A DNA stretch of 64,000 nt. It comes from Actinospineispora eucalypti. Its GTDB lineage: Bacteria; Actinomycetota; Actinomycetes; Mycobacteriales; Pseudonocardiaceae. Below are positions 46,881 through 59,900 of this stretch, one piece after another (within the stretch, counting starts at the first letter, position 1; each line of letters begins with the position of its first letter). The notes under the pieces were generated by a model. That model did no database searches, had not been told where the DNA came from, and saw nothing but the letters and a program-made list of their open reading frames with translations. The DNA lies in contig JACHMT010000003.1 of the NCBI GenBank assembly GCA_014208095.1, positions 558,001 through 622,000 on the forward strand, given 5' to 3'. The position numbers and the translations under genes were made by a program.

Positions 46881-47941
46881 GACCTCAAGACCTCGTCAGG
46901 GAGCAATCAGATGATCGAACATGCGATCGCGATTGATCAGAGATAGGCAAGCTCAGCTCAAGGTCGAATGATCCCCGGCACGGTACAACTCACGCGCCGG
47001 GTCGTCCACAAGGACGCACTCGGGTAAATCCCATACCGCCGTAGCGGCGCCAAGCGAGATCGAAGTTAGATGTCCCGGGTAGTCAGTTGGACGATGTTAA
47101 ATGAACTAGGGGTTAACCTTGATTAAGCGGTCGTAGTCGAGGCTCCTGAAGACCCGGCACCGGGCGCTTCGAGCGGATCTGCTTCAGAGCGACGACTCAG
47201 GCCGCCGTCTCGGCGCCGCCGCCGACGGGTCCGGGGCGGTGGGTCAGCGCCCGGCGGACGCCCCGGGCCGGGCTCTGATGATCGCCGCGAAAGGTGGAGC
47301 GGTCGCCCGCAGACGCGTCAACCGCTATGGCCGATCCACCCGGCGTGGCCGTTCCAGTAGGAGGCCGGCCGTGTGGCCATCGCTGAGAACCGGCCGTGGC
47401 CACGCTCACTCTGGCCACGATGTAGATGGCCACGGCGACGCTGGGCGTCCGGCGATGGCCATCAAATGGCCGCACCTCGGTGGCCGGACGAAATGGCGAC
47501 ATGCATCGTGCGGGAATGGCCATCCGCAGCGTGGCCATCACGGCGCCGACCGCCATTTCGTGCCGAATCAATTGGCCGGTTCCGGCCGCTGGCCGTGTCC
47601 CGCCGTGCCGGTGCTGACCCGAGCCGGGCGCCTGCACGGGCCAGCCGCGTGCGGTCGACCTGTAGACATCCTTAGCGAAATTAAGTTAGAGTGTGCGCCG
47701 CGCGACGATCGACCTGGCGCCTTGTGGCACCGGGGATGCGCTACCACGTGAAGTTGCCGTGCTGAGCGTCGATCTAGGTACGCCTTCGGCCTGCTTGTGT
47801 GGGTGAAGGCGGATCGACTTGCGTAGCCGTTGCGCCGCAAGGATGTACCTCCACGTGACGACGACCGTGGCTGGTTCCGATCACTCCTGTACTACGCGCG
47901 GGTTCCTTTCGGATCTTGACCGAGCCAGGGAGTGACGCTCG
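46881..47941. other. 1,061-bp divergent intergenic region between the two giant genes
   Basis: No convincing gene. The left part (46900-47130) is comparatively AT-rich with a GGTTAACC palindrome (47111-47118) and probably holds the promoter for giant 1. The middle (47200-47640) is GC-rich with seven TGGCCA palindromes. The right part holds a promoter candidate, a ~240-nt leader and two CCACGTGA copies (47744-47751, 47851-47858). The Shine-Dalgarno of giant 2 is AGGGAG, nine bases before ATG 47942. Confidence 0.7.
47663..47692 (+). promoter_or_regulatory. sigma-70-like promoter candidate for giant 2
   Basis: TAGACA (47663-47668, five of six matches to TTGACA), an 18-bp spacer, and TAGAGT (47687-47692, four of six to TATAAT), in a short AT-rich island within GC-rich DNA. 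Transcription would start near 47700, leaving a leader of about 240 nt before ATG 47942. Confidence 0.4.
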
Positions 47942-50900
47942 ATGGCTACCCAGTCAGCAGACGACCGGCGGCGCGGCAGCGCCGTGCGGGCGTCCGTGCT
48001 GCGCGGGTTGCTGTCGGTGGTGGCGTCGCTGTCCTTCGGGAAGCTGCTGCTCGGTGCCGCGATGCTGTGGATGGCCGCGACGTTCATTTCCGCTTCTGAT
48101 TCGACGGTGTCGAATGCGGATGAGTCGAACGCCGTTCAATTGGTCGCATACGAGCAGGATTCCGATACGGACGCGAATAAATCGGATTGGTCGTTCTCGT
48201 TCAGCGGCGGTGAGCAGAAGCCGGCCGCGGTGAACAACGGCGGCGGGCAGTCCGTCGGTCTGGACGGCCGGATGGCCACGATGGCCACGGCCACGTCCGC
48301 ACGGTCATTGACCGAGCTGCGCGCCCGGTATCAGCCCGCGGCGGCCGCCGACCCGTCGGCCACGGAACCGGCCGATTGGCCGTTCGTCGGTGGCCACGCC
48401 GGCGCCGGACACGGCACCCAGGCGACGGTGGCCGCGAACGGCAGCCAGCGTCCGGTGGCCACGGAAGGCAGTCTCGGCCGCTCGGTTGTCGACTCGGTGA
48501 CCGACTTCATCACCAGCCTCCTCGACAAGATCGGCAATGCGCGCGAGGGCGACTCGGCCTCGCACACGAAGCCGGTCGACCGGCCGAAGCCGACCGACCC
48601 GAAGCGCGTCGTCGGGGAACCGAAGCGGACGATCGCCGCCGGCGCCGAGGGGAACGACTCCGTGCCCACCGGTGGGGTGGCCGACTCGGTTGGCACCTCG
48701 GTGACGAAGCTCGTGTCGGACCTGCTGGAGCGTCTGGCCGACCACACCGCGCAAGGCGGTGACTCGGCCGCGACGCCGGCGGCGTTGACGCGTGAGACCA
48801 CCGCACGGGTTTCGGACACCACCGATTCGGCCCCGTACCGCGCGTCGACCACCTGGCAGCAGACCGGTTCCGGTGCCGCGGTGAAGGCCCCCGCGGCCGA
48901 ACAGGTCGAGCAGGTGATGGGCGGCGTGGTCGACCTGGTGTCCGGGATCGTCGGTGGAGTGGCCGGCAAGCAGGCCGGCTCGCACACCCGCGCCGCGCTG
49001 ACCGAGCTGACCGACCAGGTCTCCGAGGCGCTCGCGGTCAGCAACAAGCTCAACAAGCACGGCGGCGCCGGCAACGGCTCGAGCGATCTTCAGCTCGCCA
49101 TGCCCGAGCGCGCCCCCAAGCATGTTTCGCACGGCGGTTCCGGTCTCGCGCCCGAGCAGGACCAGCAGCCCATCTTCTGCCTGGCGCTCGGCTGCACCGA
49201 CCAGGACCCGAGCCTGATCGGCCACCACCCCGGCATCGGCGGCGGACGCGGCCCCCCAGCCACGCACCGCCCTCGCCCCCAGCGCGACAGCCCCTCCGAG
49301 AACGACCCGGCCTCCTGGTCGAGCAAGCACCACCGCTCCCCGGCCGGCGGCATCGACAACTTCATCAGCGGCATCCTCGGGTTCGTCCGGGACCTGATCG
49401 GCAGCCTCCCGCGCAGCGGCGGTGGCGCCCAGCACCGGCCCTCCCAGCAGGATGACCAGATCAGCAACCTCACCCACGACTTCGTGTCGAACCTGCTGAA
49501 CCTGATCGGCAAGCACACCGGCGGCTCCAAGCAGCCGCACACGCTTCCGGCCTACGTGCCTCAGGGGCAGTCCGAGAAGATCGCCGAGCTGACCAACGGC
49601 TTCGTGTCCGATCTGCTGGATCTGTTGGGCATCGGCAAGGGTTCGACCGGTGGTGCCGGCGCGGAGCAGAAGCCGCGGACGCTCCCGGCTTACAACTTGC
49701 GGAAGCCGAGCATGGGCGAGGCGATCAGTGGGTCGGTGAACGACTTCCTGACCGACCTGTTCGGCAAGCTCGGCATCTCCGGAAACGGCAACGGTCAGCA
49801 GGGCAAGGGTTCCCAGCGGCCAACCCAGCAGGACCTCGGCCAGGACATCGGCCAGCTGACCAACGACTTCGTGTCCGGTCTGCTGGAGCTGCTGGGCGTC
49901 GGCAAGGGCTCGAACGGCAGCGGCGGTGCCTCGAACCAGAAGCCGCGGACGCTTCCGGCCTACGTGCCCGGTGACCGGCAGGGCGGCCAGATTTCCGAGC
50001 TGGCCCGCGACTTTGTCTCTGACCTGCTCGAGCTGCTCGGCGTCGGCAAGGGTTCCAACGGCTCGAGCCAGACCCCGGGGAAGCCGAGCACCAGCAACGG
50101 CCAGGGTTCCCAGCGGCCGACCCAGCAGGATCTCGGCCAGGACATCGACCAGCTGACCAACGACTTCGTGTCCGGTCTGCTGGAGCTGCTGGGCGTCGGC
50201 AGGGGCTCGAACGGCGGCGCCGGTTCGGAACAGAAGCCGCAGACGTTGCCGGCTCGTGTGTCTGGTGACGGCCGGTCCGGTGATGTTCCCGAGCTGGCCC
50301 GTGGCTTCGTTGCCGACCTGATGGAGCTGCTCGGTGTCCGAGGTGGCAACAAGGGCGGTGCCGGGCAGAGCTCGCGGCAGCAGAAGCCGGACCTGGATGA
50401 GGTCTTCGACCGGTTCACCGATGTGGTGACCGGGATCGTGAAGGACGTGGCCGGCAAGAAGGCCGCGAAGAAGGTCAACAAGGCCCTGGAAGAACTGACC
50501 GACCAGTTCACAAAGGCGCTGGGCAACGGCGGGCGGCCGGGAAACACTGGTGGCAGACAGACCCGGCCGCCCGCCACCCAGCAGCCCACCGACAGCGGCA
50601 AGCGTGGCGAGGACATCACCAAGCTCACCGGCAACTTCGTCCAGAGCCTGCTCCAGCTGCTCGGTGTTGGTGGCTCGGAACAGAAGCCGCGGACGCTTCC
50701 GGCTTACAACCCGCCGAAGCCGTCGGGGAACGGCGATGGGCAGCAGTCGAACGTCGGCCAGGCCATCGGGCAGCTGACCAACGGCTTCGTGTCCGAGCTG
50801 CTCGAACTGCTTGGCGTCGACAAGGGCTCGGAGCAGAAGCCGCGGACGTTGCCGGAGCGCGTCGGTGGGGTCGGCTCGGAGGACGGCGGGCCGTTCTCGG

Positions 50901-53900
50901 ATGACATGGACGGCTGGAAGAAGCTGTACTACGACGCGTTCATGGCCGAGGCGAAGGCCGCCGGCCAGCAACAGCAGCAATCCCAAGGGCAGCAGACGCC
51001 GAGCGTGGACGAGGCGCTGGGCAACTTCACCGACCTCGCCGCGAACCTGGTTTCCCAGGTCGCGGGCAAGGACGCCGGACAGCAGACCGAGCAGGCCCTG
51101 AGCAGGGTGTTCGAGCGGTTGCTGGCCGGTGGTGGTTCGGGTGGCGCCGGCAATGGGGGCGGCGCCAGCCAAACCAACAACCTGGATGACCTGCTGGAGC
51201 GGTTCGTCGACGCCGCGTCCGGGATCGTTTCGAGGATCGCGGGCGGCAAGGCGGGGCGGCGGACCGAGCAGGCGTTGGACGAGCTGCGCGACCAGCTGAC
51301 CGACCGCCTTCAGGGGCGGCGGCCGGTGCAGGCCGAGAACAATGTCCAGGCCCAGACCGGCCAGCAGCAGGGTCAGCAGGGCGGGCTGGCCGAGCAGATC
51401 ACCGACCTGACCAATGACTTCGTCGCCGATCTCCTCAAGGTCGCGGGTGTCTCGGGCAACAGCTCCGGGAACGGTTCAGGCCGTGGTTCGAGCAACGGGC
51501 AGGGCACCCGGCCGGCGAACCTGGATGACCTCGAGCAGATTCTGGGTGGCGTCACCGACCTGGTGTCCGGTCTGGTCGGCCAGGTCGCAGGCAAGCAGGC
51601 AGGCGACCAGGCCCGCCAGGTGCTGACCACCGCGGCGCAGGACCTGCTCGAGGCGCTCGCCGCGGGCGGCCGCTACGGCCAGGGCACCGCCGCCGGAGAG
51701 GGCGGGCAGGGCAGCGGCCAGACCGGCACCGACAACAACTGGGCGCTCGACAACGACGGCCAGTTCGCCGGCACCGACTGCGACGGCGACATCGAATGCG
51801 CCCTCACCAACGGCAACCTGCGCACCCGCCAGCCGCAGTCCCTGGACAACCGAGGCCCGCCACAGCTGCTCGACGACCCCGACAACGGTGAGCAGGTCAT
51901 CTCGCAGGCGCTCGAGGACCGGCTCACGCTGATCAGGGGTCAGAAGATCCTGGCCACGGCCAAGTCCATGCTCACCGCCAAGAAGACCACCCAGGCTTTG
52001 TACGACCGGCAGGTCCGGGGCGTGCGGGCGCTGCAGAAGAAGGCGAACGCCTCCGCTGCCCAGCTGGACGCCCAGGACGCCGACCTCCTCAACGACGTGA
52101 TCGCCGGCCAGCAGAACATGGGCAAGGCGACCACCACGCTGACGGCGGCTCGCAAGCAGTTCCTCGCCGGCAAGATGACCAGGGCCGCGTACGACAAGCA
52201 GGTCGCCGCCTACAACACACTGCGCAAGCAGGTGGACGCGCGGACCGTGCAGCTGCGTGACACCGCCGGCTACGACGATCTCCAGGTCAACCCCGGTCGG
52301 GACGGCGCCGACGCGGCGTGCGCCAACGACGGGACCTTCGCACAGTGCTCCAGCGCGGCGATCGACCCCACGACCGGCACCGTGAAGCGGGATGAGACCT
52401 ACTGCCTGCTGGGCCTGCGGGGCTGCTCCAGTCAGTCCAGGCTCGGAGCCCGGCTGGCCGTTGCGTTCTGCGACCCGGCCAAGGGCTGCGGCACCACCAC
52501 CGCCGTCGGCAAGACCGTGGCCAACACCAAGTGCGGCGTCGGTGACTGCGAGACCGGCAGTACCGCCTACACCCGGAACGCGGAGACCTACTGCCGGGCA
52601 CACAACGGCTGTGCGGAGAACGGCCGCACACTGGCCCTGCCCGGCGTCGAGGAGCTGGCGGCGGCCGGACGGAAGCAGGGCATCTCGCTGTTCAACGGTG
52701 CGTGCACCAAGGACTGCGCGCTCAACGGGTTCGCCAGCCCGGCCGAGGCCGGCTCGGACTGCAACACCCGCAACGGGACTTGCTACAACTACGCCACCGG
52801 CCGTCTGACGGTCGGAACCACTCTGAGCGCGGCCGGCAGCCGGGCGCGTTGCCAGGCCGGCGCGGTCGGCTGCGACGTCACCCTCACGGTGGCCGCGCGG
52901 TTCGGCGCCCCGTCCGTTGCGGAGGCCCGGGTCGACTGCGCCGAGAGCGGGAAGGGCTGCTCGGGCGACTCGGTGTCCAACACCAACGGTCGGATCGTGC
53001 GCACGACGGCCGACGACCGGGCGCACGCCGGCACCGCGCGCTGCGCCGTCCGGGGCGGCGACTGCACCTCGTCCTCCGGCCTGGGCGTGGACACCGGCGA
53101 CGGCACCGGGGTGCTCACCCACGGCTCGGTCGACTGCGACCAGGAGACAGGTTGTGCGGGCAGCGCGGGCACCGCCACCGTGGCGCGGATCGTCGCTGGC
53201 GCCGGCCGCAAGGCAGCCATCCGCCGGACCGATGCGCACAACGGCTGCACCGTCGGCGGCAGCACCGCCAGCTGCGACAACGACTCCAGCTCGACCGTCG
53301 ACCTCACGAACTCCCGCCCGACCGCGATCTCCCGGATCCTGGCCACGCTCGGGTGCGACTCGGCGGAGTGCAAGGCCTCGCAGTCCGGGGCCACCTCCGG
53401 TGAGGCGGTCGGGGACATCAAGGGGCTCCGTGATTCCGACGGCGTGACCCGCTGCGCGGTGCACGGGTTCAACGGGACCTGCGGCTCGGGCGGCGAGACG
53501 ACCGTGGCCTTCCGCGAAGCGCAGACCCGTTCCGATGGCGCCAAGCTCGCCGCCGGCGTGGTCAGCGTCTCGCACGCCGACGCGCAGGTTCGCTGCGAGG
53601 ACGCGCTGCGCTGCGGCGGGACGTCCTACGCGGAGACCTCCGCGCTGGACACCGCGGTGTCCAAGTTCCGGCGGGGCTCCTCCGACACCGCCGCCTGCTC
53701 GGTGCGCAACGGCGGTTGCCTCGGCCAGACCAGCTCGGACGCTTCCTCTGCCTTGGACTTCATCAAGCTCGGCAAGGACGGCAAGCCACTGCCTGGCCAG
53801 CCCACCGCCGGCCCGTCCTCGGCCTCCCGCGCCTCGGCCTCCGTCGACTGCCGCTCACGGAACTGCCAGGGCGCGGCGCGGACCAGCGCCGCCGCCTGGG

Positions 53901-56900
53901 ACGGCGCGGTGAACGGCGGCCAGCCGCGTACCTCCTCCGGATTGGTGACCTGCCAGCCGGGCGCGCCGAGCTGCCAGGTGCAGACCATGTCCAACGCCGT
54001 GACCGGCCCGGGCGCCGCGCTCACCTACGCCGGTGAAGACGTGAACCTCAAGCGGCTGGGCACCGGCCCGTCCGCCGCGACCACCATCGGCGGCAAGCTG
54101 ACCGGGACCGGCGGCGGTCGGCTGACCGGCGTCGTGCTCGCCACGAACCCGGGCGTCTCCGCGGAAGCAAGGGGCAACAAGGCCGAGGGCTCTTGCGCCG
54201 GCACCACCGGCGGCCGCTGCGTCGCGGTGATCAACGGCGCCTCGTCCAGCAGCCCCGACGCCAACAGCATCAAGCCGATGGTCCAGGACCAGCCGACCAG
54301 CAACGCCGTCACCAGCAACACCGCGATCGGCGGCAAGGGCGGCCAGACCGCCTCCAGCGGTGACGACAAGCGGCCCGGCCAGGACCCGAACCAGCCGACC
54401 GCACCCGGCTCGTCCGCCGTCACCGGCGGCCCGACCGTGCCCGGCGCGTCCAGCTGGACCACCGCCTGGGCCAACCTGCTCTGCGAAGGGAACACGGCAT
54501 GCAAGGGCAACCCGCACAGCACCGCGACCGGCATCACCGGCACCAACCACCGCAACGGCGGTGAGGGCTCCCGAGGCCCACCGAGCAGCCAGAACCAGAC
54601 CACCGGCACGTGCAATACCACCGGTGCCGCTTGCCAGGCGATGTCCACCTCGAGTGCGGCGTCCGGGCAGGTAGTCGCCGACATCATCACCGAACGGAAC
54701 AGGACCGCCGCCACCGATCTGGCCACGCAGGCCCGGCAGGCGAAGGCCCAGGCGGAGAAGGCCGCGAAGACCGCCGCCGCCCCGGGTGCCACCCAGGCTC
54801 AGAAGCAGGCCGCCGCCAAGGCCGCCGCCGCCGCCAAGCAGGCCGCCAAGACCGCCGCCCAAGCCGCCAAGGCCGGCAAGGCTCCCGCCGCCGCCTCGGT
54901 CCCGGCCTCCTGGTCGCAGTCCTCCTCGTTGGTCGAGTGCGCCGGCCGCGGCTGCACGGCCACCACCACCGGCAACACCGCGGGCATCCCTGGGATCTCG
55001 CGCAGCGCGGCCACCTGCGCGGCTGGCGCCAAGGGCTGCACGGTCACCAGCGACGCCACCACCACCGTGCTCGCCGGCTCCGGCCAGCGCGCCAAGGTCG
55101 GCAGGTCCGCCACAAAGGCCATCCCGGGCTTCGCCGGCACCGCTGAGACCGGCTCCAACGTGATCTGCGCGGACACCGGTTGCACGGGCAAGGTCACCGG
55201 AGCCGCCAAGGCCCAGGTGCGCCAGCCAGGCCAGCGGGTCGCCAGCGCGGGCCAGGGCAGCACCGCCTGCTCCGGCCCATGCACGGCGGCCATCCGGGCC
55301 GGCGTGACCACCCAGGTGGCCACGCCGGCGGACGACCGGTCCGTCGCGACCTCAGTGAGCATCTCGGCCAGCTGCGACAAGGCCGGCAAGACGGGCTGCC
55401 GGACCACAGCCAGCACCGCCGGCAACACCAGCGGCGTCCCGGGCACCTCGCGCTCCGCGGTCACCTGCGCCACCACCGGCGCCGGCTGCGCGCTCAGCAG
55501 CGACGCGAGCGGCACGGTGCTGCCCGACTCCGGCCAGCGCACCAAGGCCACCAAGAAGGACAAGCTGGGCAAGGCCATCCCGGGCCGCGCCGGCACCGCC
55601 GAGACCGGTTCAACCCTGGTGTGCGCGGACGCCGGCTGCACCGGCAAGATCACCGGCTCGGCGAAGGCCCGAGCCAGCCAGGGCGCCCACCGCTCCGGCA
55701 GCGCCGGCAACGGGAATACCGCCTGTAAGGGCGTGTGCCAGGCCAGCATCCGGGCCAGCGCCAGCACACAGGTGACTGCACCCACGGTGAAGAAGGACAG
55801 CCGGTTCGCCACCACCTCGGTGAGCATCGTGGGTAGCTGCGACAACGGCAGCAAGGCCGGTTGCCCGGTACACGCGGTCAGCAAGACCAACGCGGTCGGC
55901 GCCAAGCGGGTGCGCGCCGGCGCGAACAGCGTCTGCCACAGCAACGCCGGATGCCTGGCCGGGACCAACGGCAGCGCGTCGCCCGAGATGGCGCAGGTCG
56001 GTTTCCAGTGCATGGCGTCCACCGGCTGCAAGGCCAAGGCCACCGGAACCGCGAAGGCCGGCAAGGCCCACGGCAAGGCGTCCAGCGACTGCACCCTGGG
56101 CCGCGGCGGCCAATGTGCCGGCGGGGTCCAGGTGGGCGCATCGAAGGACGGCAGTGCCCTGGCCGGCGCGACCTGCCAGGCCAACAAGGGTGCCCGGTGC
56201 CACTACGCCTTCGAGGCCACCACCTCGGACCGCTCCCGCGCCGGGGCGAACTGGGCGAAGGCGTACGCGCATGGCTCGGAGGAGGGCGAGAACGGCGGCG
56301 GCCTGGTCCAGGTGATGGCCGCGACCAGCGCCGGCCCAGGCCAGGCGCAGGCCAGCGCGACGTGCAAGGGCGCGAAGAACTGCGTCAACAACTACTCCGC
56401 ACATGCCGAGGCGCACGACTCCTACTCGGTGCAGGCCAGCAAGGCGCACCCGGACCAGCCGTCGGGTTACGGCAAGGCCGACGCGTCGGGCACCTGCCGG
56501 GGCAACAAGAAGGGCGGCGGCAGCTGTGGTGTGCAGGCGCAGGCCGACGCTCGCGCCGCACAGGCCAAGGTCCGGTGCTTCGGTGACTGCTCCGGCTTTA
56601 CAAAGGAGCAGGAGCACGCCACCGGGTTCGTCAAGACCGGCCCGTCGTACAACGAGCAGATCGCCATCGCCCGGGCGCGCGCCGCGCACAAGGTGCAGGA
56701 CATCGACAAGTGGATGGCGGGCCAGAACGGCACCGCCGGCGGCCTGAAGAAGGACGCCAAGGGCAACTGGACGATCTGGAGCAAGGGCGCGGACGGGAAG
56801 GTCACCTCCCGCCCGTGCGCCGCCGGTGAATGTGTGCCGGGCAAGACCGTCGACGTCGGCGGCTCCACGATCACCTTTACCGACGCCGCGCACTCCTCGG

Positions 56901-59900
56901 TCACCCGGCCCACGGGGGCGCCCAGCGGTGGCGAGCACAAGTGCGACACGAACGCGGGTTGCGCGATCTCCGGTGACGGCAAGGGCAACGGCGCTTACTG
57001 GATGGCCGGCAACGGCAAGGTGCACGACGGCATCACCGGGTCCGACCTGCACTACAAGGACTCGCGGCCGGCCGGTGCCGCGACCAATTTGAACGAGGGC
57101 AGCTTCGGCAACAGCAAGGGCAAGGCGTTCGAGTTCACCTGCAACGGCGGCTGCGACGGCAAGCTGAGCAACGTCGACCTGGGTAAGGGCAAGTTCACCG
57201 ACAAGATCGACCTCGAGGGCACCTCGAACCTGATGTCCGGCCGGGACGGGCTGGGCAACCTGGGGAACCTGGCGCACTTCGGGCGGGGCACGATCACCCT
57301 CGAGGGCCGCGACCACAAGCCGATGAAGCCCATCGTGTCCAAGAACGCGGACGGGCTCACACTGCAAACCTGGCTACAGGTGGCCAACAGCTACGGCTAC
57401 AACCAGTGGGACATCTCGACGCTGAAGAAGGTGCTGGGCAAGGGCGACACGGCAACCGGGTTCGGGCTGGACAAAAACGGCAACCTCGTCAAGTACATCA
57501 AGACCGCCGACGGCGAGCTGGAGACCAAACCCTGCCCGGAGTGCAAGAAGACGAAGCTTCCGATCAATGGCGGTGGCGACGGGACGATCAGCTTCGGCCC
57601 CAACGGTTACGGCACGGTCAACCAGACCGTCGGCGGCAAGAACAGCACCTGCACTTCCAACACCGGCTGCGCCCTGGCCGCCGGCGCGGACGGTGAGGGT
57701 TACTACTGGATGCAGGGCAAGGGCAGCGTGCACGACGGTGTCACCGACACGACGATGAACTTCCACGACTCCCGCCCGAAGGGCAAGGACCCCAACCAGA
57801 ACTCCGGCCGCCTGGGCAGCCCCGCCGGTACGGCGTTCGGGTTCACCTGCAACGGCGGCTGCACCGGCGATGTGAAGAGCATCGATCTGAGCAAGGGCCA
57901 CAAGCGCGGCACCTTCACCGACCACATCGACCTCGCGGGCAGCGCCCGTCCGATGTTCGGCCGCGACGGCTGGGCCAACCCGGGCGAGTACAGCCACACC
58001 GGCAAGGGCACGGTCATCCTGCAGGTGGGCAAGGACGGCAAGGACGTCATCACCTCCGTCGGCAACGGGGTAACCCAGGGGAACAACTGGACGATGATCA
58101 CGACTCGGGGTGTCGACACCCCGGGCTACTACGACATGGGCGGCGGCCAGGCCGGCGAGGTCAAGCTCAACGAGGGCTACGGGATCGAGCAGACCGACCG
58201 CAGCCACCCGATCGACGTCTACAACGACGAGGAGATACCGAGGCCCCGCGACAAGACCGCGGAGGCCTTCGACCCGCAGTCGCGGGAGAAGAAGGTCTAC
58301 GAGGCGGGTGAGAAGAAGGTCGGCGAGAAGGTCATCGACAAGGAGGACGGCCTCGGCGTCGTCACCCCCGATGGCAAGGGCAACGGGGGCTCGATCAAGT
58401 GCACCGGCGACTGCGCCCTGACCCGGCCCAAGGGCATGAAGCAGGCGCCCGCACTCGAGGACGTCACGCTCTACGAGCCGATGGTCAAGTTGGGCGAGCT
58501 GCCGAGCCAGGCCGGCACGGTCGAGTTCCATGGCCCCGACGACCCTTACCACATGCCCGACAAGAAGGTGCAGGGCTGGGTCGACCCGTACGGCAATAGA
58601 TCACAGTGCGACTCGGCCAAGGCCGGCTGCCACATCGGCATGGTCTACGGGCCCGGCGGCGGCGTGGTCTGCTCCGGCAACGGGTGTGACAGCACCAACG
58701 TCAAGGGCCAGCGCCTGGAGGGCGCGGGCTACCTGCTGTTCCCCACCGTCAACAAGAAGGGCGAGATCACCGGCAACAGCGGCTTCGGCTGCGAGGCCGG
58801 CGCCACGGCGTGCAAGACCAGCGGCGCCGGGCTGACCAACCTCGGCTGGGTGGGCACCCCGCACGAGTCCTGGATGGCCGGCATCGACCCGACCTACCTG
58901 CGGCCCGGCCAGAACACTTCGATCGACAAACAGATGTACAAGCTGCTTGCGCCCCTCGGGATCAAGCCTGGTGATCCGCTCCCGCCGCTGGACGCGGCCG
59001 GCGAGCAGATCCTCCAGCGCTACGACGCGGCACACGGCACCAACTACTACAAGGAGTACCTCGCCGGCCTGCCGGAGCTGACCCAGGGCCGGAAGGACCT
59101 GGCCGTGATCAAGGTGGCCGGCGCGCTGGACACGTTGCAGCGCCGCAGCCAGCAGCTCGAGAAGCAACTGCCTGGCCTGAAGGCAGCGCTGGCCGCGCAG
59201 AAGCAGTACAACGCGGGCAAGCTCAGCTACGACAAGCTGCAGCCGCACCTCAATGTGATCACGCAGGCGCTGAGCATGGACCAGGAGTACTCCGGCGCCC
59301 GCGGCCTGGTCGACGCGATCAGCGGCGTGTCCTACCAGGCCAAGACCGGCGCCAATGACCAGATGGCGGGCGCCAACGTCAGTGCGGTCGGCAAGACCCC
59401 GGGCGAGACCTTCCAAGACGCGGAGAAGCGCTACTACCAGACCAAGCTCCCCAAGGTCGGCATCGACCCCAAGACCGGCAAGCCGTTGACCGAGCTCACC
59501 CCCTACGAGCAGGCGAAGAGCAGCGCCGCGACGGTTGCCGGTCTGCACCTGCTGACCCGGATCCGGGCGCTCAACCAGGAGTCGGCCCAGCGGGACGCTC
59601 GCGTCCAGGAGCTGAACAAGGCCGGCGGCGCCTACCCGTGGCAGGCCAAGGAGATGGACGACTGGAAGACGCGGCTCGATGGCAAGAAGGCCGGGATCGA
59701 GGCCGTTCAGACGAACATCGAGAACCTGCAGAAGACCCTGCCCGGCAAGATCACCATGAGCACCGATGAGCAGCGCCAGGACGACATCGAGGCGGCCGAG
59801 ACCCTCGGCGACCCCAAGCTGGCCAACCGGCTCAGGGCCTGGGACGCGCTGCAGAAGGACGCCGCCGGTCTCGCCGGCAAGATGGAGAAATCCAGCAGCG

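Larger units (their letters stand above)
46370..48461. repeat. TGGCCA palindrome cluster across both gene starts
   Basis: Eighteen TGGCCA hexamers in 2.1 kb: seven at 46370-46566 in the start of giant 1, seven at 47374-47537 between the genes, and four at 48273-48461 in the start of giant 2. In the flanking sequence I saw none at similar density. The motif is independent of reading frame, encoding MATMAT in both proteins but also VATP and VAKA, and continues through non-coding DNA. Confidence 0.7.

Noticed and set aside
6816..46880. Giant frame as an assembly or annotation artefact
   Set aside because: Forty kilobases without a stop, with many recognisable domains in one frame and a paralogue next to it, is not expected by chance. 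Repeat collapse within the array cannot be excluded.
47197..47751. Two overlapping opposite frames in the divergent intergenic region (146 and 170 residues)
   Set aside because: Low-quality composition, weak start sites, no domain, and their length is explained by high GC. The TGGCCA cluster dominates the region.
42560..51690. CRISPR-like array because of many short repeats
   Set aside because: Repeats are in-frame protein repeats with variable linkers, not direct repeats with unique spacers of fixed length; no cas genes.
48305..53575. Long minus-strand frames opposite giant 2 (48305-51172 and 51476-53575)
   Set aside because: Shadows of the repeat array; the plus-strand frame has the paralogous domains.
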